From NCBI GenBank assembly GCA_018699955.1, contig JABISG010000034.1, positions 1-64,000 of the forward strand: a stretch of DNA of 64,000 nt, in the 5' to 3' direction. A model generated the notes under the pieces. The model did not search any database. It saw only the letters and a program-made list of their open reading frames with translations, and was not told the origin of the DNA. Position numbers and translations under genes: made by a program. Positions 31,044 through 39,185 of the stretch are shown piece after piece; position 1 is the first letter of the stretch, and each line of letters starts with the position of its first letter. The DNA is from Planctomycetaceae bacterium. GTDB lineage: Bacteria; Planctomycetota; Planctomycetia; Planctomycetales; Planctomycetaceae.

Positions 31044-32741
31044 ATGAATCCGCGTTCCCGACATAACAAATCGTGCATCAACCGTCATTCGGTTGCGGGG
31101 GCGATGCGCCGTGCCAGCGTGCTGGTTGTTGTGTTGGTTGTCGTCATGCTGTTGACGCTGGGCTGTTACACGTTCACTCAAATCATGTTGTCGGAACTCG
31201 AAGCGACTGTTGCGTACGAACGAGACGTACGGTCGCGCGCCTATGCCGACTCGGGAATTGAAATGGTGGCGGCCGTTCTCGGCGAGGCGACCGACGAATT
31301 CTCGCGCCCCAATCTGTACGACAATCCCGACTTGTTTTATTTGCTGATGGCCGACTCGGAAACGGCGCGTGGTCGCGGGGCGTTCTGCATCGTCGCTGCC
31401 CGCGAAAACGACACCGGCGCGAATCCGATTCGGTTCGGCCTGATCGATGAATCGAGCAAGCTGAACCTGAACACGCTTTTGAGCCTAAGCTCGACCGACG
31501 AGGAACAGGAAGAACCAGCTGGCGGTGCTGACTCAAATGAAGAACAGCAGCAGGACATGCTGATGGCAATCCCCAATATGACCGCCGACATTGCCGATGC
31601 GATTCTCGATTGGTTGGACGAAGACGAACTGCCGCGTCTATCGGGCGCGGAGAACGAGTATTACGGCACGCTCAGTCCGCCGTATGAAACCAAGAACGGC
31701 CAACTGGAATCGCTCGATGAGTTGCTCCGCGTGCGCGGCGTCACCAGTTCGATGTTATACGGCGAAGACGTCAATCGAAACGGCCTGTTGGATGCGAACG
31801 AAAACGATGGCGATGTCAGCCTTCCGTACGACAATGCTGACGGCGTGCTCGACCGCGGTTGGAGCACGTATTTCACAGTCGTCAGCCGCGAAGCCAATCT
31901 CCGCGCCGACCGAGAACTGCGAATCGACGTCAACCAGGACGATTTGGTCGCCCTGTACGACGCAATCGAAGAAGAGTTCGGCAGCGACGAAGCGCTGTTC
32001 GTCACCGCTTTCCGGCTGAATGGCCCCGATGGCGATCCCGATTCCGGCCAGGGGCCTGCCGCGCCAACCGGACGTGGTGGAGGCGGCGGACAGGCGAGCG
32101 GTGGTGGTGGTGGTGGCTCGCAAACGGCGAGTGGCGGGGAATCTCGTGGCGGGCTGAATCTTTCGGGTAGCGGATCAACCCAGATCACTTCGCTCTACGA
32201 ACTGCTTGGCAGCACGGTCACGGCTGACGTCGATGGGCAGCAGAAAACAATCGAAAGCCCGTGGCAGGATGAACCGGGAGACATCGAATCCTACCTGCCG
32301 ACCCTGCTCGATAAATTGTCCACATCGTCAGAAGAGTTCATCGAAGGCCGCATCAATATCGCGCAGGCACCGCGCGAGGTACTGTTGGCCATTCCCGATA
32401 TCGACGAGCAGGTGGTCGAGGCGATTATTGGCGCACAGGCGGCCGGTGATTCGTCGGCATTCGACTCCGGTGGACCGCGTTCGACGACCGGCTGGCTATT
32501 GAATGAAGGGTTGGTCGAACTTGAGGAGATGCGCACGCTGGACCGTTACATGACATCGCGCGGCGACGTTTACCGTGTGCAGTCGGTCGGTTATTTCGAG
32601 GCGGGTGGGCCGGCGACGCGGTTGGAAGCCATTATCGATGCCACACAAGATCCCCCCAAAATCGTATCGATCCGCGATCTGACCGATCTGGGGATCGGAT
32701 ATGGTCTACAACCGCAGCAATCCGAACAGACGGAACCGTGA
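31044..32741 (+). CDS. gspK: Tip pseudopilin, GspK-like
   Basis: The ATG at 31044 gives 565 residues; the frame extends further upstream but only through the GspJ coding region. The N-terminus is basic, then MRRASVLVVVLVVVMLLTLGCYTFTQIM, which lacks Glu at mature position 5, as is usual for GspK. The body contains the GspK features IRFGLIDESSKLNLNTL, a helix-hairpin-helix-like ADAILDWLDEDELPR, and a second such repeat (INIAQAPREVLLAIPDIDEQVVEAIIGAQ). A long Gly-rich linker (GRGGGGGQASGGGGGGSQTASGG, about 355-380) separates the halves. It should cap the I-J-K tip of the pseudopilus. It is longer than typical enterobacterial GspK (around 330 residues) because of the linker and duplicated region. 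Confidence 0.85.
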   Translation: MNPRSRHNKSCINRHSVAGAMRRASVLVVVLVVVMLLTLGCYTFTQIMLSELEATVAYERDVRSRAYADSGIEMVAAVLGEATDEFSRPNLYDNPDLFYLLMADSETARGRGAFCIVAARENDTGANPIRFGLIDESSKLNLNTLLSLSSTDEEQEEPAGGADSNEEQQQDMLMAIPNMTADIADAILDWLDEDELPRLSGAENEYYGTLSPPYETKNGQLESLDELLRVRGVTSSMLYGEDVNRNGLLDANENDGDVSLPYDNADGVLDRGWSTYFTVVSREANLRADRELRIDVNQDDLVALYDAIEEEFGSDEALFVTAFRLNGPDGDPDSGQGPAAPTGRGGGGGQASGGGGGGSQTASGGESRGGLNLSGSGSTQITSLYELLGSTVTADVDGQQKTIESPWQDEPGDIESYLPTLLDKLSTSSEEFIEGRINIAQAPREVLLAIPDIDEQVVEAIIGAQAAGDSSAFDSGGPRSTTGWLLNEGLVELEEMRTLDRYMTSRGDVYRVQSVGYFEAGGPATRLEAIIDATQDPPKIVSIRDLTDLGIGYGLQPQQSEQTEP

Positions 32742-32842
32742 ACCGATTCGATGCGCGGGCCGCGTTGCCTCGCATCTTGTGTCTGCTTGCGGCGGCGGCG
32801 ACAATGAACTGATTGACTTCAACGACAGCCGGAGACCAATTG

Positions 32843-34414
32843 ATGGCGGATTTCATCGCCCTGGACTGGGAAAAGCGAACATTAAACGGCTTGGAGGCGA
32901 CTGCCTCGAAGGGCCGCGTTCGCGTGCGCAACTGCTTCGAGTTGACCTGGCCAACATTCGATGCCGACGATGCAACGAACAATCGGCAGACCGGCGAATG
33001 GCTCAAAGGCGAACTCGCGCGTCTGGGAATAACAGCGCGCAAGGTCCTCGTTTCGTTGCCCCGAGAAGAAGTCGTCGTGCGACAAATTGACGTCCCCGAC
33101 GTTCCCGATGAAGAACTTCCCGATCTCGTTCGACTGCAAGCGGAAACCAAGATTTCCGCGTCTCTCGATAGTCTCGTGCTGGACTTTCTTCCCCTCCCGC
33201 GCGTTGAGGGGGATGCGTCCCGCGCCGTGTTAATATTTACGTTCGACCGCGAAAAACTAGACGTGTTGAACGAAGTCGTCGAAGCGGCCGGTTTGGAACT
33301 GGAACAGCTTGGCGTGAGTTCCGTAGCAACGGCCGAATTGGTCGCACGGACCGAACGTGATCGAAACCTCGCTCCCGACGACACCACGTTGACGGTGGCG
33401 CGCGACGGCAAGCGGATTGAGATTTCCTTGATGCGCAGCCGCCATTTGCTGTTCACGCATTCCACGCAATTGACCGGAAGCGACGACCAACAGGACAGTC
33501 GTCTGGCATCGGCTGAGATTCGTCGCGCACTCGGCGCACACTCGCAATCCAACGCTGGAAGCGCTGTCGCTCGGGCGTGGGTCGTGGGCAGTGAACACGA
33601 GCAGCAGACGCTGCGCCAGACAATGGCCGATCATCTCGACTGCGATGTCAGCACGATCGATCCACTCGCCGGGCAAGACGTGAGTATTGTTTCGGATGTG
33701 AGCAGCGGCCAGGATGTGAGTGTCGGACCGGAAGCGAAACCGGGCGAAGACGTCTTCATGCTCGACGAGAGCGATGCGCTCAGTCACACGCCGTTCGGTG
33801 CTCCACTGGGCCTGCTGATGGCTGCCGGGCAGCCGATGATCGAGGCAGTGGATTTTCTCAATCCGCGCAAGGCGATTGTGCGTCCTGACCGGCGAAAACA
33901 GAAAATTGGATTGATCGCGGCCTCGGTGGTGTTGGCCATTGCGACCGCCTGGGGTGGAACACAGTGGTGGGTGTCATCTCTGCGCGGGGAAATTGACGAA
34001 GCCAATGCGGATCTTGCCGACGTTGATCGGATGATCAAGTCGGGCCGTTCCACGGTCGAGGCGGCCGATGTCATCAACGAATGGCAAACCCACAGCGACG
34101 ATTGGTTGGCCCGCATGACGCACCTGAATGAGGCGTTACCCGGAACCGATCGCATCTATCTGCAAAACTATCGCTTCACGCCAAGGGCCGGGAATTCGTC
34201 GGGACACGTTCATGCCGACGGATTTGCCCGCAGCGACGACGATGTGTTCGCTCTCTATCAGCGACTCTCAGAACGCGGCTACCGCGTACAGCCACAATCG
34301 GTCCCGCGAACCTCGAAGGACAGCGATTACCCGTACCGTTTCCAGTTGGAACTCGATCTAACCATCGCTAAGACTGTTGCCACACCAACGAAGAACAAAC
34401 GCCCGGAAAAATGA
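32843..34414 (+). CDS. PilM-PilN fusion (GspL-like inner-membrane assembly protein)
   Basis: The ATG at 32843, with GGAGA upstream, gives 523 residues. The first about 330 form an actin-like PilM/GspL cytoplasmic domain (MADFIALDWEKRTL, KVLVSLPREEVVVRQIDVPD, LDFLPLPR, VSSVATAELVA). A linker leads to one transmembrane helix (IGLIAASVVLAIATAWGG) and a periplasmic PilN-like part with coiled coil and ferredoxin-like fold (about 365-523). In type IV pilus systems PilM and PilN are separate, and GspL combines both, so this is GspL architecture with PilM/N-like sequence. It links the GspE ATPase to the periplasm. Its stop overlaps the next start (ATGA). Confidence 0.82.
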   Translation: MADFIALDWEKRTLNGLEATASKGRVRVRNCFELTWPTFDADDATNNRQTGEWLKGELARLGITARKVLVSLPREEVVVRQIDVPDVPDEELPDLVRLQAETKISASLDSLVLDFLPLPRVEGDASRAVLIFTFDREKLDVLNEVVEAAGLELEQLGVSSVATAELVARTERDRNLAPDDTTLTVARDGKRIEISLMRSRHLLFTHSTQLTGSDDQQDSRLASAEIRRALGAHSQSNAGSAVARAWVVGSEHEQQTLRQTMADHLDCDVSTIDPLAGQDVSIVSDVSSGQDVSVGPEAKPGEDVFMLDESDALSHTPFGAPLGLLMAAGQPMIEAVDFLNPRKAIVRPDRRKQKIGLIAASVVLAIATAWGGTQWWVSSLRGEIDEANADLADVDRMIKSGRSTVEAADVINEWQTHSDDWLARMTHLNEALPGTDRIYLQNYRFTPRAGNSSGHVHADGFARSDDDVFALYQRLSERGYRVQPQSVPRTSKDSDYPYRFQLELDLTIAKTVATPTKNKRPEK

Positions 34415-35811
34415 CCGCTGCCCGCACGATGTCGCACCCCGCCGGCATCGTCAAAGACACTGTTGCCTGCAGCGAATTGGAAACTGATATGCAAAAACGT
34501 GAAAAACTCCTGCTCTTCTCGGCGGTTGCCGTCCTGCTGCTATGGAGGGGTCTGCCGATAATCAGCGGCATCTTCTTCGATCCGATTACCGACGCCCGCG
34601 CGGAACTCAATGCGGTCGAAAAAAAGCTGGCGGATAAGACTGCCGACATCAAGCGCCTCAAACTGGCCGGGCAAACCTTCAAGCAGTCGCGCGGCCGATC
34701 GCTTCCCCCCAACGCACTCGACGCACAACGGCAGTATCAAGTTTGGTTGGATGACCTGGCAAGAATGGCCGGCATTGAGAAGCCCGTCGTCATTCCGGGT
34801 CGTCGCGCGGTCTCGCGGCGCAAGAGCGTCCGCGGCGATCTGTTTACCGGCGTACTGGTTTCGCTCGAATTCAAGGCAACGCTCAGCGAACTGAGCCGCT
34901 TTCTCTATCTTTTCTACCGCAGCAATCTGGCTCACCGCGTGGTCGATCTCAACATCGATTCGCCCGAAAACCGGGGCAACCCTGAGCTGACAATTTCATT
35001 GACGGCCGAAGGACTATCGTTTGCATCCGCACCGAAACGGTCCACGCTGTTCCCACAGGCGAAACTCAAGCAGAATTTTGATTCCTCAGCCACCTCGCTG
35101 ACCGTCGAAACGACCAAGGCCGCCGGCTTTCCCAAGAAGTCGAATTACCGAATTCGTATTGGGAATGAATTCCTGACGGTGACTGGAGTCAAGGGTTCAG
35201 AGTGGACCGTTCTTCGGGGGGAAGATGAAACATCCAAAAGTCAGCACGATGCGGGTGACGTGATTGAACTGGCGGCGATTCACGCGGATTACGCATCGTG
35301 GACTGCGAAGGACTTCAAAACGCTCGTCGAGAATAGTCCCTTTGTGAAACCACCCCCCAAGAGTCGGCCATCCCCGCGTCCACGACCGCCCGCCCCGACA
35401 ACCGATCGCGTCGCCGAAACCAGACTGCGTGGCTCGATTGTCATCGATGATGAACCGCAGGCGTGGTTGTACGGCAAGTCGGCGGATGATCGTCTGGTGA
35501 TTCGGGAAGGGGAGAAACTCGAAGTTGATGATTTCAACGCCATCGTTCGCGATATTCTGGCCGACCACGTTCTGCTCGAACGTGACGGTTCTCTCTGGCG
35601 GCTCGATCTGGGGGAGAATCTGCGGTCGCTGCAGAAACTTGCGCAGGTTGACACGACTGCCGTTGAAGAGAAAACAGAACCGAAAACCGAATCATCAACA
35701 GACGCAGCGCAAGGCGATGACGCAAAACCAGAGTCTCCTGCGTCGTCGGCGACCGACAACGGCGCCAAGCAGCCGCCGGTAGTTGCGCCGGCCCCCGCTG
35801 TTGACAAATGA
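34411..35811 (+). CDS. PilO/GspM-like protein fused to a PilP/GspC-like domain
   Basis: This 466-residue protein has a short N-terminal tail and one transmembrane helix (about 35-55). Next come a coiled coil (DARAELNAVEKKLADKTADIKRL) and a PilO-like ferredoxin fold (GVLVSLEFKATLSELSRFLYLFYRS). After a central beta-rich insert and a Pro-rich linker (about 310-330), a second domain begins, RLRGSIVIDDEPQAWLYGKSADDRLVIREGEKL, which resembles the PilP/GspC homology-region fold that docks on secretin N-domains. The C-terminal tail is Glu/Lys/Pro-rich. It overlaps the PilM-PilN gene by 4 bp and ends the secretion cluster. The fusion would join the assembly platform to the secretin ring in one chain. 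Confidence 0.72.
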   Translation: MTAARTMSHPAGIVKDTVACSELETDMQKREKLLLFSAVAVLLLWRGLPIISGIFFDPITDARAELNAVEKKLADKTADIKRLKLAGQTFKQSRGRSLPPNALDAQRQYQVWLDDLARMAGIEKPVVIPGRRAVSRRKSVRGDLFTGVLVSLEFKATLSELSRFLYLFYRSNLAHRVVDLNIDSPENRGNPELTISLTAEGLSFASAPKRSTLFPQAKLKQNFDSSATSLTVETTKAAGFPKKSNYRIRIGNEFLTVTGVKGSEWTVLRGEDETSKSQHDAGDVIELAAIHADYASWTAKDFKTLVENSPFVKPPPKSRPSPRPRPPAPTTDRVAETRLRGSIVIDDEPQAWLYGKSADDRLVIREGEKLEVDDFNAIVRDILADHVLLERDGSLWRLDLGENLRSLQKLAQVDTTAVEEKTEPKTESSTDAAQGDDAKPESPASSATDNGAKQPPVVAPAPAVDK

Positions 35812-35921
35812 ACGCCGAATAGGCGATCTTGATAGCCGCAGATCGAAGACCGGGAGTGGTGATTCGCACGGTCGTCGTCGTCGCGCAATCTCTTCACGCT
35901 GTTATACAGGAATTGGCCGCC

Positions 35922-36944
35922 ATGTTCCGTTTGCTAACTCTTTCTATCGTCGTGGGCATCGGCACGCTGTCGGCCAATGCAGCCGAACCTGACACGCGGG
36001 TCGATGAGAGTGCGGTTCGCAAGGCGGTCGAACAAAGTATCCCGTTCGTCGAACGTCAGGGTGCCGGTTGGATTGTGAGGAAGAAATGCGTTTCCTGCCA
36101 TCAGATTCCGGCGATGGTGTGGAGTTTGAACGCGGCGGCCAAACGTGGTTTCGATATCGATGCGAAACGGCTGAAGCAGTGGAATGAATGGGCGACGAAC
36201 TGGCAAAACTTCTCCGCCTCGAAGAAGAAAGAAGAACTGAAAGAAGAGGGGACCGCCAGTAGCAATGTCGATACGATTTATCAGTTGCTGTTAGCACGTG
36301 ACGATTACGCCGCCGACGATCAGACCCAACTTCGGCTTGCTGCATTCGCGAAGCATTTGGCGAAGGCACAGACTGCCGATGGTTCCTGGACGCCCCGCGG
36401 ACAACTTCCCACTCAACGACGTCCGGCGCGGGAAACGCGGGAAGTTACGACAATGTGGTCGCTGCTGACGTTGAATGAAGCAGATATTGACTACACTGAA
36501 TGGACAAAGAAGCGGGAAGAAGCAACCACTTTCTTATCGACAGCGGCCAATGCGAAATCGACCGAGTGGTGGGCAGTCAAGTTGCTGCTGGACAACCAGG
36601 GCAGTGATACCAAAACCTTGGATCGCACGCGCAAACAGTTGATCACAACTCAGCACGAAGACGGCGGCTGGGGATGGCTGTCGGCCGACGGCAGCGACGC
36701 CTTCGGTACCGGCCTCGCCATCTATTCACTCTGCCAGTCCGGCCTGAAAAGCGACGATCCCGTGATCGCACGCGCCTGCAACTTCCTGCTGAAGTCGCAA
36801 CAGAAAAACGGCTCATGGAAGGTCAACGGGACCAAGAAGAACGCCGCCAACCGCGTCGTCCCGACGGCAACCTACTGGGGGACATGTTGGGCGGTCATCG
36901 GCCTGCTGGAAACGTTGGAAACAACTGCTGACAAAGCCGAATAA
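35922..36944 (+). CDS. Secreted CxxCH protein with terpenoid-cyclase/prenyltransferase-like fold
   Basis: The ATG at 35922, with AGGA upstream, gives 340 residues with a signal peptide (LLTLSIVVGIGTLSANA). Early in the mature part is a single heme-type motif, KKCVSCHQ. The rest is alpha-helical with repeats characteristic of the squalene-hopene cyclase/prenyltransferase alpha-toroid: AKAQTADGSWTP, TTQHEDGGWGWL and LKSQQKNGSWKV, all QW-like. No DxDD cyclase motif is visible, so catalysis of terpene cyclisation is not supported. The combination of cytochrome-like CxxCH and toroid is common in planctomycete secreted proteins as I recall, but its function is unknown to me. It follows the secretion cluster by 110 bp. 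Confidence 0.72.
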   Translation: MFRLLTLSIVVGIGTLSANAAEPDTRVDESAVRKAVEQSIPFVERQGAGWIVRKKCVSCHQIPAMVWSLNAAAKRGFDIDAKRLKQWNEWATNWQNFSASKKKEELKEEGTASSNVDTIYQLLLARDDYAADDQTQLRLAAFAKHLAKAQTADGSWTPRGQLPTQRRPARETREVTTMWSLLTLNEADIDYTEWTKKREEATTFLSTAANAKSTEWWAVKLLLDNQGSDTKTLDRTRKQLITTQHEDGGWGWLSADGSDAFGTGLAIYSLCQSGLKSDDPVIARACNFLLKSQQKNGSWKVNGTKKNAANRVVPTATYWGTCWAVIGLLETLETTADKAE

Positions 36945-37001
36945 GACGACCGATGCCCGGTCGATCCCACAACGCACGATTGCATGATCAAGGAACATTT
37001 G

Positions 37002-38099
37002 ATGAACAACACCGCCAAGAGAATTGCTGTGACGGCTTCACTTTCATGCGTGCTTTTCGCGGGACTGTCGCTGACATCGTCAGTCACATACGCTCAAAAA
37101 ACCGGCGGCACCTGGACCGATCCCAACGATGAATCGCTGCCGGACGACTTCAAAGTCCAGGGCGAGTACGTTGGAAAAGTTCTGGAAGGTGACAAACTCG
37201 GCTGCCAGGTGATCGCGCTCGGCGAAGGGGCATTTCAGGCGGTCGTCTTTCCCGGTGGATTGCCGGGAGCCGGTTGGGATGGAAAGCACAAAATCCTGAT
37301 GGATGGTCGGCTCGAAAAGGGACAAGCCGTCTTCAAACCGGCCGAAGGAAAGAAACGCTATCTGGCTCAATCGGCCGATGAGTTCTCGGCGACGAGCCAG
37401 TTCCCACCGGCAGGCCAGAAGGTGTACACCGCGACCATTTCGGGCAGTATTTTGGCCGGAACCACCGATGACGGCAAGGCATTCAAGTTGACGAAGACGG
37501 TTCGCAAGAGTCCGACGATTGGAAAAAAGCCGCCTAAGGGAGCCGTCGTCTTGTTCGGCGGATCGGATATCGCCGAGTGGACCGGCGGACGGTTGGACGT
37601 CAGCAATTCCATCCTCAACACCGACGGCCGCGACATTCTGACCAAACGGAAATTCAGCAATTACACGATGCACGTTGAATTCATGCTGCCCTACCGTCCC
37701 GATGCACGCGGTCAGGGACGGGGCAACAGCGGGTTCTATCAGGTCGATCATTATGAAGTGCAGGTGCTCGACTCCTTCGGACTCGACGGCAAGAACAACG
37801 AATGCGGAGGCATCTACAGCAAGGCCGAGACATTGGTCAACATGTGCCTGCCCCCGTTGGCGTGGCAAACCTACGATGTCGAGTTCACCAACGCAGTTGC
37901 CGACGAATCCGGAAAAAAACTCAAGAACGCGGTCATCACGCTGCGGCTTAACGGAGTAATCGTACACGACAAGTTGGAAATCACCGGCAAGACGGGCGGC
38001 TCGCGCAACGCACCGGAAGGCACGCCCGGCCCCATCAAACTGCAGGGTCACGGTAACCCGCTGCAGTACCGCAATATCTGGATTGTCGAAAAGAAATAG
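37002..38099 (+). CDS. Secreted DUF1080 (3-keto-disaccharide hydrolase-like) protein
   Basis: The ATG at 37002 is chosen because AAGGA lies 7 nt upstream; an ATG at 36984 would lack this. It gives 365 residues with a signal peptide ending near VTYAQ. About 180-365 is the DUF1080 jelly-roll fold: VVLFGGSDIAEWTG, DILTKRKFSNYTMHVEFMLPY, GNSGFYQVDHYEVQVLDSFG, GGIYSKAETLVNMCLPPLAWQTYDVEF, GPIKLQGHGNPLQYRNIWI. The family is placed with 3-keto-disaccharide hydrolases and carbohydrate-binding lectin-like folds. The N-terminal about 145 residues are a separate beta-rich region. It ends at a strong intrinsic terminator. Confidence 0.85.
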   Translation: MNNTAKRIAVTASLSCVLFAGLSLTSSVTYAQKTGGTWTDPNDESLPDDFKVQGEYVGKVLEGDKLGCQVIALGEGAFQAVVFPGGLPGAGWDGKHKILMDGRLEKGQAVFKPAEGKKRYLAQSADEFSATSQFPPAGQKVYTATISGSILAGTTDDGKAFKLTKTVRKSPTIGKKPPKGAVVLFGGSDIAEWTGGRLDVSNSILNTDGRDILTKRKFSNYTMHVEFMLPYRPDARGQGRGNSGFYQVDHYEVQVLDSFGLDGKNNECGGIYSKAETLVNMCLPPLAWQTYDVEFTNAVADESGKKLKNAVITLRLNGVIVHDKLEITGKTGGSRNAPEGTPGPIKLQGHGNPLQYRNIWIVEKK

Positions 38100-38133
38100 C
38101 TGACGGAGTGTGCTGCATTTCCAACGAGCAACG

Positions 38134-38162
38134 AAACCGCCGGCAAGACCGGCGGTTTTTTT
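38134..38162 (+). terminator. Strong intrinsic terminator after the DUF1080 gene
   Basis: AAACCGCCGG (38134-38143) pairs perfectly with CCGGCGGTTT (38149-38158) over the loop CAAGA and runs into seven T residues (38156-38162). It lies 34 bp after the stop codon. Confidence 0.92.
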
Positions 38163-38223
38163 ACGCGCGGAGATGACGGTGATGTCCGCCCGGTTTCAGA
38201 ACGCCGATTCCCCCTCAAACTTC

Positions 38224-38347
38224 GTAACCGTTACAACCGCATCTCTCGCTTGGGGCATTCTTCCGATTGCAGGGATTGGACTCCACGATCCCTCCCGGTG
38301 ATTCCGATTCTTTCAGTTGTACCGAGTTCAACATTCGTAACGGTTAT
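38224..38347. promoter_or_regulatory. Two near-identical palindromes upstream of the small lipoprotein
   Basis: GTAACCGTTAC at 38224-38234 and GTAACGGTTAT at 38337-38347 share the wider consensus TTCGTAAC(C/G)GTTA. They are 113 bp apart, in the 233-bp region between a terminator and the lipoprotein start. Dyad symmetry and duplication suggest a regulator-binding site. No cognate regulator can be named. Confidence 0.4.
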
Positions 38348-38395
38348 ATGCACAATTCCGGCTAGAGCAGCCGATACCTGTGAAAGGGATGCCCT

Positions 38396-38749
38396 GTGAC
38401 TTTTCGCGCCATGCTTGTTTCGACCGGATTGCTGGCCTTTGTCTGTCTGTCTGGCTGTGAATGTGCTCAGCAAAGATGTTGTAGCCCCCAGCCTGTTTGC
38501 GAATATGAAACGGAATCTTCTGGATGGGTCGCTGCGCCGTCACCACATGGCCTGATTCAAGATGCGATTCCCATCGAGCCTTCCGATCCGAGTTCCCCAC
38601 CACCGGCACCCGGTGTCGCGCCCGAGTCGCTGCCGAAAACCGCCCCCGATGCCAAGCAACCGAAAGCGCTGCCGGCACCCGCCGCAGAGAAGAAAGTTGA
38701 ACGCGAAGCGAACGCTCGCCCTGCTCCCCCTTTGTTCATCACGCCGTAG
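38396..38749 (+). CDS. Small proline-rich lipoprotein
   Basis: The GTG at 38396, with AAGGGA seven bases upstream, gives 117 residues. The signal sequence MLVSTGLLAFVCLSGC ends in a lipobox with lipidated Cys21. The mature protein begins with a Cys-rich segment (CECAQQRCCSPQPVCEYE) and continues as a Pro/Ala/Lys-rich low-complexity tail without recognisable fold. It is probably a surface or periplasmic lipoprotein of unknown function. It stands alone between a terminator and the RND operon, and two palindromes precede it. Confidence 0.7.
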   Translation: MTFRAMLVSTGLLAFVCLSGCECAQQRCCSPQPVCEYETESSGWVAAPSPHGLIQDAIPIEPSDPSSPPPAPGVAPESLPKTAPDAKQPKALPAPAAEKKVEREANARPAPPLFITP

Positions 38750-39185
38750 GGGCGGCTGGATTCCCTCCCGCGATTTGCGCGGGAGGACGTTGGGACAACG
38801 GGGAGCCAGTCTGTTCTCCCTTCACCTGCGTCTCTGCCGATAACGCAGGCGGCCGGTGCATCCCATCCGGGGTCGCCAACGCGCGAACTCGTAAGTCGCA
38901 CTCTCCCCAGCCGCGCGCACTCGCCCCAAAGACCCCTTCTTCTCCGGCATGGAGATCAAGTCATAAGGGCATCTCCTACCATTTTGGCGACACGGGCCGT
39001 TTGCTGGGGCGATTTCAGCATCGTGTGTGAGGGAAAACCTCACTTTGGTCCGCTCGCCAAACGCGGATTGCGGAAATTCGCCAAATCGTGGACACTTCCC
39101 CCCTTCACTCGTCGCCTGTTGCAAACAGCGGCGATGGCGGGCGTGCTTGCGCTCGACTCGTGTCAACGACTCCTGGATCGTTCCG
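38750..39185. other. Intergenic region before the RND operon
   Basis: I see no credible gene in these 436 bp. A 9-bp perfect hairpin CCTCCCGCG/CGCGGGAGG lies at 38764-38786, 15 bp after the lipoprotein stop; it has no T-run. A shorter GTGAGG/CCTCAC hairpin lies at 39027-39043. The RND reading frame is open from 39027, but that part lacks coding character. Confidence 0.5.

Noticed and set aside
38764-38786. Terminator of the small lipoprotein gene
   Set aside because: The 9-bp stem is perfect but no T-run follows on either strand, so it is described only as a hairpin in the gap entry.
39027-39185. N-terminal extension of the RND permease
   Set aside because: The extra 53 residues are Arg/Cys/Pro-rich without coding character, and the standard first RND helix begins right after the ATG at 39186.
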